A stretch of DNA of 64,000 bases from Pedobacter polaris (GTDB lineage Bacteria; Bacteroidota; Bacteroidia; Sphingobacteriales; Sphingobacteriaceae). The stretch is from assembly GCF_005116505.1 (NCBI RefSeq), contig NZ_SWBR01000002.1, forward strand, positions 248,314-312,313, read 5' to 3'. Positions 52,481-60,702 of the stretch are shown one piece after another. The notes under the pieces are model-generated. The model was not told the DNA's origin and did not search any database. It was given only the letters and a program-made list of their open reading frames with translations. Within the stretch, counting starts at the first letter, position 1. Each line of letters starts with the position of its first letter. The position numbers and the translations under genes were made by a program.

Positions 52481-53510
52481 AATAATAGCTTTTTCCTTTA
52501 ACTACCAAATCCTGCTTTTTGCTATCACAAACAGCGTAGCTGAAACCTTGTTGAATAGCATATGCGCCATATTCGCCTTTTTTATTCATTGCTAAAAAGC
52601 CAACCTGAATATTTTTAGCGGTTTCAGGCTTCTTTTTAATGATACGCATTACAGCTTCTTTACAAGCTTCTTCTGGTGAATAACCTTGTCGCATTAATTC
52701 TACAACCAAGAACGAACCCACATTTCTCACTACCTCTTCTCCGACACCTGTCGATGTGGCCCCACCAATTTCATTGTCAATATATAACCCAGCACCAATA
52801 ATCGGACTGTCTCCAATACGACCATGTAATTTGTAAGCCATTCCACTTGTAGTGCAAGCACCAGAAAAATTGCCTTGAGCATCCATTGCAATCATTCCAA
52901 TGGTATCGTGGTTATATTTATTTCCAGGTAATTTATTAGGAGCAGCTTTATCATAAAGCTTATTCTCAATGTTCATTACAGGTTCGTACTTAGCTGTCTT
53001 TAACCATTCTTTCCAAGCTTTTTCTGATGATGGAGTAAGGAGGTTAATTTTTTTAAAACCTTGTTCTAAAGCAAACTGCAAAGCACCATCTCCAGCTAAC
53101 ATTACATGCGGTGTTTTCTCCATCACTTTACGAGCCACAGAAATGGGATGTAAGATGTGTTCTAATGCTAAAACAGCTCCGCAATTGCCTTGCTCATCCA
53201 TTATGCAGGCATCTAAAGTAACTTTACCATCTCTATCAGGTAAGCCGCCATATCCTACAGATTGATTGCTTTCATCAGCCTCTGGTACCCAAACACCTTG
53301 TTCAACAGCATCTAAAGCTCTACCATTTTTACTTAAAATTTTCCAAGCATCAGCATTTGCTGCAACACCGAAATCCCAAGTAGAAATTACGATTGGTTTG
53401 TTAATAACATTGGTAGCGGTGGGTAGGGTATGAGCTATACTTTTTTTATCAATTGCTAATAAAGCAGTAGATAAAGCCGAAGCTTTTAAAAATTTTCTTC
53501 TATTGAGCAT
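52479..53510 (-). CDS. N4-(beta-N-acetylglucosaminyl)-L-asparaginase (aspartylglucosaminidase)
   Basis: 343 residues, an Ntn-hydrolase. The leader NRRKFLKASALSTALLA fits a twin-arginine signal, so the protein is probably folded before export to the periplasm. The autocleavage/active-site motif HDTIGM (Thr203) splits alpha and beta chains; RIGDSPIIGAGLY and ATSTGVGEEVVR bind substrate. It cuts the bond between the core GlcNAc and asparagine of glycopeptides. It is followed by cutC, a secreted protein and a GH92 mannosidase, an N-glycan degradation set. Confidence 0.93.
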   Translation of the reverse strand: MLNRRKFLKASALSTALLAIDKKSIAHTLPTATNVINKPIVISTWDFGVAANADAWKILSKNGRALDAVEQGVWVPEADESNQSVGYGGLPDRDGKVTLDACIMDEQGNCGAVLALEHILHPISVARKVMEKTPHVMLAGDGALQFALEQGFKKINLLTPSSEKAWKEWLKTAKYEPVMNIENKLYDKAAPNKLPGNKYNHDTIGMIAMDAQGNFSGACTTSGMAYKLHGRIGDSPIIGAGLYIDNEIGGATSTGVGEEVVRNVGSFLVVELMRQGYSPEEACKEAVMRIIKKKPETAKNIQVGFLAMNKKGEYGAYAIQQGFSYAVCDSKKQDLVVKGKSYY

Positions 53511-53525
53511 TTTGGAGTTGAAATA

Positions 53526-54329
53526 TTAGGATAAACTAAATTCATCAGCATCTTTTAGAAAGGGAAATTGTCTTCTTATCTTTTCTAAATCAGGATAGTT
53601 GATGCTAAAAGTATATAAATCTTCATCTTCTGGTTTGTAGTAAACAGTATTGCCATAAGGGTCTATACACATAGAATGGCCACTATGGTAAACTTGATTA
53701 CCATCATGCCCGACCCTGTTCACACCAATAACATAGCTTTGATTTTCTACTGCACGAGCATGTATCAATGTTCTCCAATGAGATACACGTTTATCTGGCC
53801 AACTTGCAACTAAAAGAAGAATATCATATTCAGCATTTTTATTCCTTAACCAAACAGGAAAACGTAAATCATAACAGATAGCTAAACGAATTTTCCAACC
53901 TTTTAATTCTACAATAAGTTGCTTATTCCCAGCTTCAAAATTTTTATTTTCATCAGCCATGGTAAATAAATGATGTTTGTCATAATACTGACATTCACCA
54001 GTAGGCAACATCCAAATCATTCTATTATAGAAATTGTTATTTTCTTTAATGATTAAGCTCCCAGTAACAACGCAATCATAACTTGAAGCTGTTTTGATTA
54101 ACCATTGCATGGTTTTACCATCCATTTCTTCAGCCATTTCTTCAGCTCTCATGGTAAAACCAGTATTAAACATCTCAGGTAAAACAATGAGATCGGTTTT
54201 CTCTCTAACACCACCAGATAATCTCAATGAGATATTTTGAAGGTTCTTATCTACATTTTCCCAAAACAAATAGGCCTGAAAGACAGTAATCTTTAGGTTT
54301 TGAATGTTCAAATATTGTGGACTTTCCAT
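53526..54329 (-). CDS. Nitrilase-superfamily amidase, omega-amidase (YafV) type
   Basis: 267 residues. The catalytic triad is clear: Glu in VLPEMFNTGF (about 49), Lys in YYDKHHLF (about 117) and Cys in LAICYDLRFP (about 153). The sequence fits the YafV/Nit2 omega-amidases, which hydrolyse alpha-ketoglutaramate. It lies 22 bases downstream of a methionine/glutamine aminotransferase gene, the partner that makes this substrate. Confidence 0.9.
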   Translation of the reverse strand: MESPQYLNIQNLKITVFQAYLFWENVDKNLQNISLRLSGGVREKTDLIVLPEMFNTGFTMRAEEMAEEMDGKTMQWLIKTASSYDCVVTGSLIIKENNNFYNRMIWMLPTGECQYYDKHHLFTMADENKNFEAGNKQLIVELKGWKIRLAICYDLRFPVWLRNKNAEYDILLLVASWPDKRVSHWRTLIHARAVENQSYVIGVNRVGHDGNQVYHSGHSMCIDPYGNTVYYKPEDEDLYTFSINYPDLEKIRRQFPFLKDADEFSLS

Positions 54330-54351
54330 TTTATAATTTTTTAGGGATAAA

Positions 54352-55497
54352 TTATATTTTTATTAGTCTTTCAACAGCAGTTTGTAGTGTATTTTCTTCT
54401 TTTGCAAAGCAGAAACGTAATATTTTGTCGTCAGTATTTTTAGTGTAAAACGCAGAAATTGGAATGCTAGCAACCCCAAAGTCAGTCACTAATCTTTTCG
54501 CAAAATCAGAATCTTTTTCATCACTAATTCCACTAAAGCTTACACATTGAAAATAAGAACCTTTACAAGGTAATAATTTAAATTTAGTGTTACTTAATAG
54601 GGAACGGAACAAATCTCTTTTTTCTTGGAAGTAGCTAGAAAGATTTTCATACACATTTTCGCTTTGTAAGTAATTAGCTATACCAAGCTGCATAGGTGTA
54701 TTTACGCTAAATACATTAAACTGGTGGATTTTTCTAAACTCTGACGTTAGTTTAGTAGGTGCCATGCAATAGCCTAATTTCCAGCCGGTAGTATGCAATA
54801 ATTTCCCGAAAGATGCAATTACAAAACTTCTTTCTTTTAATTCTGGATAGATTGAAACACTAAGATGTTTTTCTCCATCAAAAACGATGTGTTCATAAAC
54901 TTCATCACTTAATATAAGTATATCTGTATTTTTGGTTAACTTAATAAGTGCATCAATATCAGTTTTGTTAAGTATGCTACCAGTTGGGTTTTGCGGACTA
55001 TTTAAAATAATCATTCTCGTGTTTGCGGTAAATAATTTTTTTACCATTTCCCAATCAATAGTATAATCTGGAGCATGTAATTCGAATGGTTTCACTAAAC
55101 CACCTAGTAATTTTATGGTTGGTGAATAACTATCATAAGCAGGTTCAAAGATAATTACCTCGTCGCCAGGATTAATTACAGCCGCTAAAGCAGTAAATAT
55201 GGCTTGTGTACCACCTGCAGTAATTGTTATCTCTGTTTCTGGATTGTAGTTTGCGCCATAAAGTTTAGTGGTTTTTTCAGCTATTAATTCTCGAAGGACA
55301 GGTAGCCCAGTCATTGGTGCATATTGATTATGACCATCTTTCATTGCATTGGCCACAAATTCAATTAGCTTAGGATTTGTTGGATAATCTGGGAAACCTT
55401 GAGATAGGTTAATTGCGTTGTGTTCTTTGGCTAATTTAGACATCACTGTAAAAATGGTGGTGCCTACGGTAGGGAGTTTAGAGTTTATAAGTATCAT
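54352..55497 (-). CDS. PLP-dependent methionine/glutamine aminotransferase (YbdL/kynurenine transaminase type)
   Basis: 381 residues, fold type I. NLSQGFPDYPTNPKLIEF, NQYAPMTGLPVLRE, TITAGGTQAIF, NSPQNPTGSILN, LSDEVYEHIVFD, the PLP lysine in SFGKLLHTTGWKLGYCMAP (about 233) and the C-terminal RFCFAKEENTL (Arg for the carboxylate) are present. The family uses methionine, glutamine and aromatic amino acids. The adjacent omega-amidase would make glutamine transamination irreversible. Confidence 0.92.
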   Translation of the reverse strand: MILINSKLPTVGTTIFTVMSKLAKEHNAINLSQGFPDYPTNPKLIEFVANAMKDGHNQYAPMTGLPVLRELIAEKTTKLYGANYNPETEITITAGGTQAIFTALAAVINPGDEVIIFEPAYDSYSPTIKLLGGLVKPFELHAPDYTIDWEMVKKLFTANTRMIILNSPQNPTGSILNKTDIDALIKLTKNTDILILSDEVYEHIVFDGEKHLSVSIYPELKERSFVIASFGKLLHTTGWKLGYCMAPTKLTSEFRKIHQFNVFSVNTPMQLGIANYLQSENVYENLSSYFQEKRDLFRSLLSNTKFKLLPCKGSYFQCVSFSGISDEKDSDFAKRLVTDFGVASIPISAFYTKNTDDKILRFCFAKEENTLQTAVERLIKI

Positions 55498-55562
55498 GCA
55501 CTACGAAAATAGTAATAATCCGAGAGAATTATAACGATCCATTTAGTTCGATAGATATAAAT

Positions 55563-56765
55563 CTATAAGTTATTAATGTTAGTTTTTATTTTTCTTCCAC
55601 CTATAAATAAGCAAAACAAGGCAATTAATGCTGCAATTGTCATCACGGCTGGCATTGGCCAAATTACGTCAGCAGCAAACATGCTAATTACTGCCGAAGC
55701 TAATGCACCCAGCCCCATTTGTAAAGCTCCCATTAATGCCGATGCACTACCAGCATTTTTAGAAAATGGAGCCAATGAAAGTGCTGATGCATTTGGATTG
55801 ATAAAGCCAAGGCAGCCTAAAAATAAAGCTATAAATGTAATTGTTGTATACAGGTTTAATAGGTTATAAACTGCAGCAATAAGAAACAATATGCTGAATA
55901 TACTTTGTATTATTAATGCCCAGAATACAATTTCTTTACTTGTAAACCATTTTAAAATGTAGCTATTTACTTGACTAAAGCCAATAAAAAACACTGATAG
56001 TAATGCAAAAATCCAACCATATCCTGTTTCTGTTACCTTATACAAATCCATAAATACCACAGGTGATGAAGATACATAAGCAAATAAACCGCTAAAAGTA
56101 ACAGCACTTATTAATGCATAAGTATAAAAGCTAGGCTCTTTTAAAACAATTAAAAAGTTGCTTAATATAGGTTTCGGTTTTAGTGAATAATGAGGATCTG
56201 GTTTATAGCTTTCTGGTAGCCACCATATGCTAGCTAATAACATTAATATTGCCACTAAACCTAAAAACACAAATACAGATTGCCAACCTAAAGCAGTAAT
56301 TAAATAACCACCTCCAGTTGGAGCTAGCATTGGTGAAACCGCAATCACTAACATTAAGGATGCAAATACTTTAGGGCTTTCTTCTACAGTAAATAAATCT
56401 CTTACCATGGCTATTGCAGCTACAGATGCTGCACAGCACCCGATTGCCTGTATAAATCTTAATACAATTAATTGATCTATGGAAGTAACGAGCAAACAAC
56501 AAATTGATGATAGAATGTATAAAGACAATCCAAAATAGAGTGGCTTTTTTCTTCCGAATTTGTCTAATAAGGGGCCATAAAGTAACTGTCCTACAGAAAT
56601 GCCGATAAAAAAAGTTGATAACGAAAGTGATACTTTTGGTACGTCTGTATTTAAATCTAGTGCAATTGCTTTAAATCCTGGCAAGTACATGTCTATAGAA
56701 AATGGTGCCAATGCGGCTAAACAACCAAGAATTAGTATTAAAAAGAAAGATTTAGATTTTGCCAT
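55563..56765 (-). CDS. Bcr/CflA family multidrug exporter
   Basis: 400 residues with twelve membrane helices. PFSIDMYLPGFKAIALDL and GQLLYGPLLDKFGRKKPLYFGL are the family signature; the RDLFTVEE loop and MLAPTGGGYL follow. These proton-driven MFS proteins export drugs, dipeptides or cysteine. No regulator lies next to it. A long intergenic stretch separates it from the divergent queuosine-precursor transporter. Confidence 0.9.
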   Translation of the reverse strand: MAKSKSFFLILILGCLAALAPFSIDMYLPGFKAIALDLNTDVPKVSLSLSTFFIGISVGQLLYGPLLDKFGRKKPLYFGLSLYILSSICCLLVTSIDQLIVLRFIQAIGCCAASVAAIAMVRDLFTVEESPKVFASLMLVIAVSPMLAPTGGGYLITALGWQSVFVFLGLVAILMLLASIWWLPESYKPDPHYSLKPKPILSNFLIVLKEPSFYTYALISAVTFSGLFAYVSSSPVVFMDLYKVTETGYGWIFALLSVFFIGFSQVNSYILKWFTSKEIVFWALIIQSIFSILFLIAAVYNLLNLYTTITFIALFLGCLGFINPNASALSLAPFSKNAGSASALMGALQMGLGALASAVISMFAADVIWPMPAVMTIAALIALFCLFIGGRKIKTNINNL

Positions 56766-56899
56766 GAATTTTTTAGAAGTCGCAAAGATGAGAATTTGAA
56801 CCTTGATGCAGGTAGGCTAATTGTAAAAAATTAGAATGATATATGTTTAAACATGAAGCTTACATTTAATTCTATTAAAATAATCGTATTTTAGCTACC

Positions 56900-57670
56900 A
56901 TGACTTTTAAAACCAAAGAAAGCCGATTGCTACTTGTTCTGGGTGCATTTTTTGTAGCCAATGCCATTTTATCAGAATTTATTGGGGTTAAGATTTTTTC
57001 AGTTGAAGGGACTTTAGGGATTAAGAAATTAGATATTAATTTATTTGGTGTTCCTAATCTTTCATTTAACATGTCTGCTGGCGTTTTAACTTGGCCAATC
57101 ATTTTCATAATGACAGATATTATCAATGAATATTTTGGTGTAAAACAAGTTAGGTTTCTTTCTATCTTAACAAGTGTACTAATCGGTTTTGCATTTTTAG
57201 TAGTTTGGTTAGCTATGAAGTTACAACCATCTGATTTTTGGTTAATGCAAAAAGTTGATGGACAAGAAATTAACATGTTGGTTGCCTTTGATGCTATTTT
57301 TGGTCAGGGAATGTGGATTATAGTAGGCTCAATTACTGCCTTTCTAATAGGACAAATGGTAGATGTATTGATTTTCCATAGAATTAAAAAATTCACCGGA
57401 GAAAAAGCACTTTGGTTAAGATCTACTGGTTCTACTTTGTTTTCTCAACTCATAGATAGTTTTGTTGTTATTTTTATTGCCTTTTACTTAAATCCAGCCT
57501 ATCATTGGAGCTGGCAAATGGTTGCTGCAATTGGTATTGTAGGTTACACCTATAAATTCATTATAGCGTTAGCGATGACACCCATCCTTTATATTGTACA
57601 TGGAATAATAGATCGATATTTAGGAAGAGATTTGGCACATAGAATGATAAAAATGGCAGGAAGAGGATAA
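56900..57670 (+). CDS. Queuosine precursor transporter (YhhQ/COG1738)
   Basis: 256 residues with six membrane helices. FVANAILSEFIGVKIF, VLTWPIIFIMTDIINEYFG, FGQGMWIIVGSITAFLIGQMVDVLIFHRIKK and LRSTGSTLFSQLIDSFVVIFI are characteristic. The family imports preQ0, preQ1 or related 7-deazaguanines. It coexists with the de novo enzyme gene queE 13 kb away. The stop is coupled (TAATG) to the next gene. Confidence 0.92.
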   Translation: MTFKTKESRLLLVLGAFFVANAILSEFIGVKIFSVEGTLGIKKLDINLFGVPNLSFNMSAGVLTWPIIFIMTDIINEYFGVKQVRFLSILTSVLIGFAFLVVWLAMKLQPSDFWLMQKVDGQEINMLVAFDAIFGQGMWIIVGSITAFLIGQMVDVLIFHRIKKFTGEKALWLRSTGSTLFSQLIDSFVVIFIAFYLNPAYHWSWQMVAAIGIVGYTYKFIIALAMTPILYIVHGIIDRYLGRDLAHRMIKMAGRG

Positions 57671-58014
57671 TGACCAACAAAACATTGCTTGCTTTAACAT
57701 TTATCAGGAAAGTTGTTTTTGAATTTCCTGGCGTAACAGAGCAAATATGTTTTGAAACACCTGCGTTTTATGTCGAGAAATATATTTTTGCTAGATTAAA
57801 AGAAGATGGGGAAAATTTAGTAATTCACACGCTTGAGCGAGACAAATGGCTGGAAAAAGATCCTAATACCTTTTTTATCACACCCCACTATCTCAAATAC
57901 AAATACATGTTGGTTAACCTAGATAGGGTAGTACCCGAAGTTTTAAGTGGGCTTTTATTTACTGCTTGGAAGAACAGAGCGCCAAAAAAATTGTTAAAAC
58001 AGCTAAAAGATTAA
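57670..58014 (+). CDS. MmcQ/YjbR family protein
   Basis: 114 residues with the CyaY-like fold of the MmcQ/YjbR group: FPGVTEQICFETPAFYVEKYIFARLKEDG, LVIHTLERDKWL and the C-terminal LLFTAWKNRAPKKLLKQL helix. The group binds DNA in one studied member, but its function is generally unknown. Its ATG shares a base with the transporter stop. Confidence 0.87.
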   Translation: MTNKTLLALTFIRKVVFEFPGVTEQICFETPAFYVEKYIFARLKEDGENLVIHTLERDKWLEKDPNTFFITPHYLKYKYMLVNLDRVVPEVLSGLLFTAWKNRAPKKLLKQLKD

Positions 58015-58120
58015 CCATGTATTGCTAATAGGGACTCTCAAAGCTTGAACTAAAGCTTAAAAATATTTTCTCATTTCAACACAAAAAGGGCAGTTTTATG
58101 TTATAGCTATTAAACTTTTG

Positions 58121-58831
58121 ATGACTATTATTTTACTAAGCTTTTTTAAGGATATAGAAAAATTATTAATTGGGGATGAAGATTGGAGTTTCATTCCAGA
58201 AATAATGATCCGAACATTGATAATGTATCTCATTGTCTTGGTGAGCTTAAGAGCTTTAGGCAAACGAGGGGTAAAACAATTATCGGTATTTGAATTGGTT
58301 GTGATAATCAGCTTAGGTTCAGCCGCTGGCGACCCAATGTTTTATAAAGAGGTTGGTTTAATATCAGCAGCAGCGGTTTTTGCTGTAGTTGTTTTGGCAT
58401 ATAAGGTTACCTCTTATTTCGTAAACAAAAGTAAAAAGGTAGAAGAATTACTTGAGGGAAGTTGCACTTGTTTAATTGAAGATGGAAAATTCGCAATTGA
58501 CAATTTTAAAAAAGAAACATTGGCTCAAGATGAATTTTTTTCTGAATTAAGATTGAAAAGCGTGGCTCACTTGGGGCAGGTTCAATTGGCCATAATTGAA
58601 ACATCAGGAAGTATAAGTGTTTTCTTTTATGCTGATACAGAAGTTAAATATGGATTGCCAATTTTACCCTCTTTATTTTGCGATAAACATACTGAAATTA
58701 AACATAAGGGTTATTATTCTTGTAGCTTTTGCGGTTTTACAGCCCAACTTTCGGCTAGCGAAAAAACTGTTTGTGAAGTGTGTAAAAAATCAGAATGGGT
58801 AAAATCCTTAAATGTGACTAGAATAATTTGA
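58121..58831 (+). CDS. DUF421 (YetF-like) membrane protein with C-terminal zinc ribbon
   Basis: 236 residues from the ATG at 58121 (TTG at 58118 rejected). Three N-terminal membrane helices carry RTLIMYLIVLVSLRALGKRGVKQLSVFELVVIISLGSAAGD (key pattern: RxLGKR...FELVVII), then the DUF421 cytoplasmic domain (about 105-180) with FFSELRLKSVAHLGQVQLAI. The last ~45 residues add a zinc-ribbon: YSCSFCGF...TVCEVCKKSEW, an uncommon extension that recalls rubrerythrin-like ribbons. The function of the family is unknown. Confidence 0.85.
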   Translation: MTIILLSFFKDIEKLLIGDEDWSFIPEIMIRTLIMYLIVLVSLRALGKRGVKQLSVFELVVIISLGSAAGDPMFYKEVGLISAAAVFAVVVLAYKVTSYFVNKSKKVEELLEGSCTCLIEDGKFAIDNFKKETLAQDEFFSELRLKSVAHLGQVQLAIIETSGSISVFFYADTEVKYGLPILPSLFCDKHTEIKHKGYYSCSFCGFTAQLSASEKTVCEVCKKSEWVKSLNVTRII

Positions 58832-58917
58832 TGTTATTTCACTAATTATATGGAAAAATAATAGCTTATAAATAAGATTAACTGACACTTAGATAGCAAA
58901 ATACCCATTTTTTTTTG

Positions 58918-58925
58918 TATCTTTG
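58918..58925 (+). promoter_or_regulatory. -7 box of the RRM protein gene
   Basis: TATCTTTG matches TAnnTTTG, 20 bases before the ATG at 58945, with a leader of about 13 bases. Confidence 0.5.
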
Positions 58926-58944
58926 TACAAATTTTTAAACATTA

Positions 58945-59256
58945 ATGAAGATATTTATTACAGGCCTTCCTTTAGAAGTAGGGGAAGATGAATTAACAGC
59001 CGTATTTGGTGATTTCGGTCAAGTAAAATCACTTAGAATTATTAAAGATCGTGAAACTAATCAAAGCCGCGGCTTTGGTTTTGTAGAGATGCCTAATGAT
59101 GAGGAAGCTAAAGAAGCTATCAAAAGAATGAACGGTGGAGACTACAACGGTAACAGAATTAAAGTTGCTGAAGCTCAAGATAAGCCAAATACTGGCGGTG
59201 GAAACACAGGTGGTGGTGGTTTTAAACGTAACAACACAAGAGAACGTAGTTACTAA
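58945..59256 (+). CDS. RNA-recognition-motif protein
   Basis: 103 residues: one RRM (about 1-78) with RNP2 IFITGL (3-8) and RNP1 RGFGFVEM (42-49), then a Gly/Asn-rich tail. Proteins of this type are abundant in Bacteroidota, many of which lack Hfq, and bind single-stranded RNA. The gene has its own promoter and terminator. Its long 3' untranslated region (about 100 bases) is a possible autoregulatory site. Confidence 0.92.
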   Translation: MKIFITGLPLEVGEDELTAVFGDFGQVKSLRIIKDRETNQSRGFGFVEMPNDEEAKEAIKRMNGGDYNGNRIKVAEAQDKPNTGGGNTGGGGFKRNNTRERSY

Positions 59257-59354
59257 ATTGTAGATTTCATTTACCTTATATTAATTAAGGTATTGAATTT
59301 TGCGCATTAATATTTCTATAAGAAACTTATTCTTAAGTTTCAATAATATAAAAT

Positions 59355-59385
59355 GATTGCGGGTTTTTAACCTGCAATTTTTTTT
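59355..59385 (+). terminator. Rho-independent terminator after the RRM gene
   Basis: ATTGCGGGT and ACCTGCAAT pair (one G-T) around TTTTA and run into eight T residues. A weaker stem TACCTTA/TAAGGTA lies upstream at about 59273-59293. Confidence 0.88.
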
Positions 59386-59472
59386 GCCTCAATTTCAGCT
59401 AGTTTCAAATGCATTTTTGTATCAACGTTATTTTAATGTTAAAACAGATTTATTTTGTTATAAATTAGTAAA

Positions 59473-60702
59473 ATGAAAGTTGATTATATCGCTTTATCTG
59501 TTCCCATTTTCTTTATTCTTATCGGGATAGAATTAGCGTATTCTTTTTATAAGAAGCTTGGATATTATCGATTAAACGATTCTATATCAAATTTAAGTCA
59601 AGGCATTGGTTCTCAAATAACAGGTTTGTTTATGAAAACAGCTTTGTTTTTTGGTTATAAATATGTGTTTGAGCACTGGCGCTTATTCGACTTGCCAAAA
59701 ACAGTTTGGATATGGGTTATTCTTTTTATTGGAGTTGACTTTTTCTATTACTGGTTTCATAGAATGAGTCACCAAATTAATGCTTTATGGGCCGCACATA
59801 TTGTCCACCATCAATCTGAAGAATATAATTTAACTGTTGCCTTACGTCAATCTTGGTTTCAAAGCTGGTTTTCATGGGTGTTTTATCTTCCTTTGGCTTG
59901 GTTCGGTTTTGATCCTTTAATGTTTGTAACCTTAAGTGCTTTTAATACTTTATATCAGTTTTGGATACATACTAGAGCAATTAAAAGTATGGGGTTTTTA
60001 GAACACATATTAAATACACCATCTCATCACAGAGTTCATCACGGAAGTAATCCGAAGTACATTGACAAAAACCACGCAGGTTCTCTAATTATTTGGGACA
60101 AAATGTTTGGTACATTTCAGAAAGAAGAAGAAGAAGTTTATTATGGAATTACAACTCCATTGGCAAGCTGGAATCCTGTTTGGGCAAATGTGCACTATTG
60201 GTCTGAACTTTGGAATACAGCAAGAAAAACTGATAGCATTGGAGATAAATTTAGAGTTTTTATTAAACCTCCAGGTTGGTTTCCGGCTTCGTTAGGAGGT
60301 TTTAAATATGCACAAGAAATTGATGTTGTAAACTATAAAAAATTTGATTCGGAATATAATAGGAGTGCAACTGCTTATATAATTTTTCAATTTTTAGTAG
60401 CATTGGCAACCGGATCTGCTTTGTTATTTCTATATACTAAAATAGAAATGGGGCAAGTTTTTGTTGCTGCAATATTTACAATTTTTACTTTATTGACTTG
60501 TGGGGCACTATTAGAAAATAAACCATGGTTGAAATATTTCGAATATACTAGGTTTTTTTTAAGCATTGCTGGATTATTCTTTTTTAGAGATATTTTAATA
60601 TTTAACATACTAGCTATAAGTTTAATTGCTGTTCAAACATCTTCACTAATTTGGTTTTATTATTTACTCAATATCGCTTCTCATGTTAAAAAAACATCTT
60701 GA
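59473..60702 (+). CDS. Fatty-acid-hydroxylase-superfamily protein resembling alkylglycerol monooxygenase (AGMO/TMEM195)
   Basis: 409 residues with membrane helices flanking a di-iron histidine cluster: HRMSH (96-100), HIVHH (109-113), H166 in WIHT and HHRVHH (185-190). Beyond the shared cluster, EEYNLTVALRQS (116-127), ILNTPSHHRVHHG, DKNHAGSLIIWDKMFGTF and the added C-terminal membrane region (about 300-405) follow the order of human TMEM195, the tetrahydrobiopterin-dependent ether-lipid monooxygenase. Other sterol-desaturase paralogues lack this C-terminal part. It overlaps a lysoplasmalogenase gene by 20 bases. Confidence 0.82.
   Translation: MKVDYIALSVPIFFILIGIELAYSFYKKLGYYRLNDSISNLSQGIGSQITGLFMKTALFFGYKYVFEHWRLFDLPKTVWIWVILFIGVDFFYYWFHRMSHQINALWAAHIVHHQSEEYNLTVALRQSWFQSWFSWVFYLPLAWFGFDPLMFVTLSAFNTLYQFWIHTRAIKSMGFLEHILNTPSHHRVHHGSNPKYIDKNHAGSLIIWDKMFGTFQKEEEEVYYGITTPLASWNPVWANVHYWSELWNTARKTDSIGDKFRVFIKPPGWFPASLGGFKYAQEIDVVNYKKFDSEYNRSATAYIIFQFLVALATGSALLFLYTKIEMGQVFVAAIFTIFTLLTCGALLENKPWLKYFEYTRFFLSIAGLFFFRDILIFNILAISLIAVQTSSLIWFYYLLNIASHVKKTS

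Noticed and set aside
56875..57276. 133-codon minus-strand frame
   Set aside because: It lies antisense within the queuosine-precursor transporter gene, which has clear family motifs.
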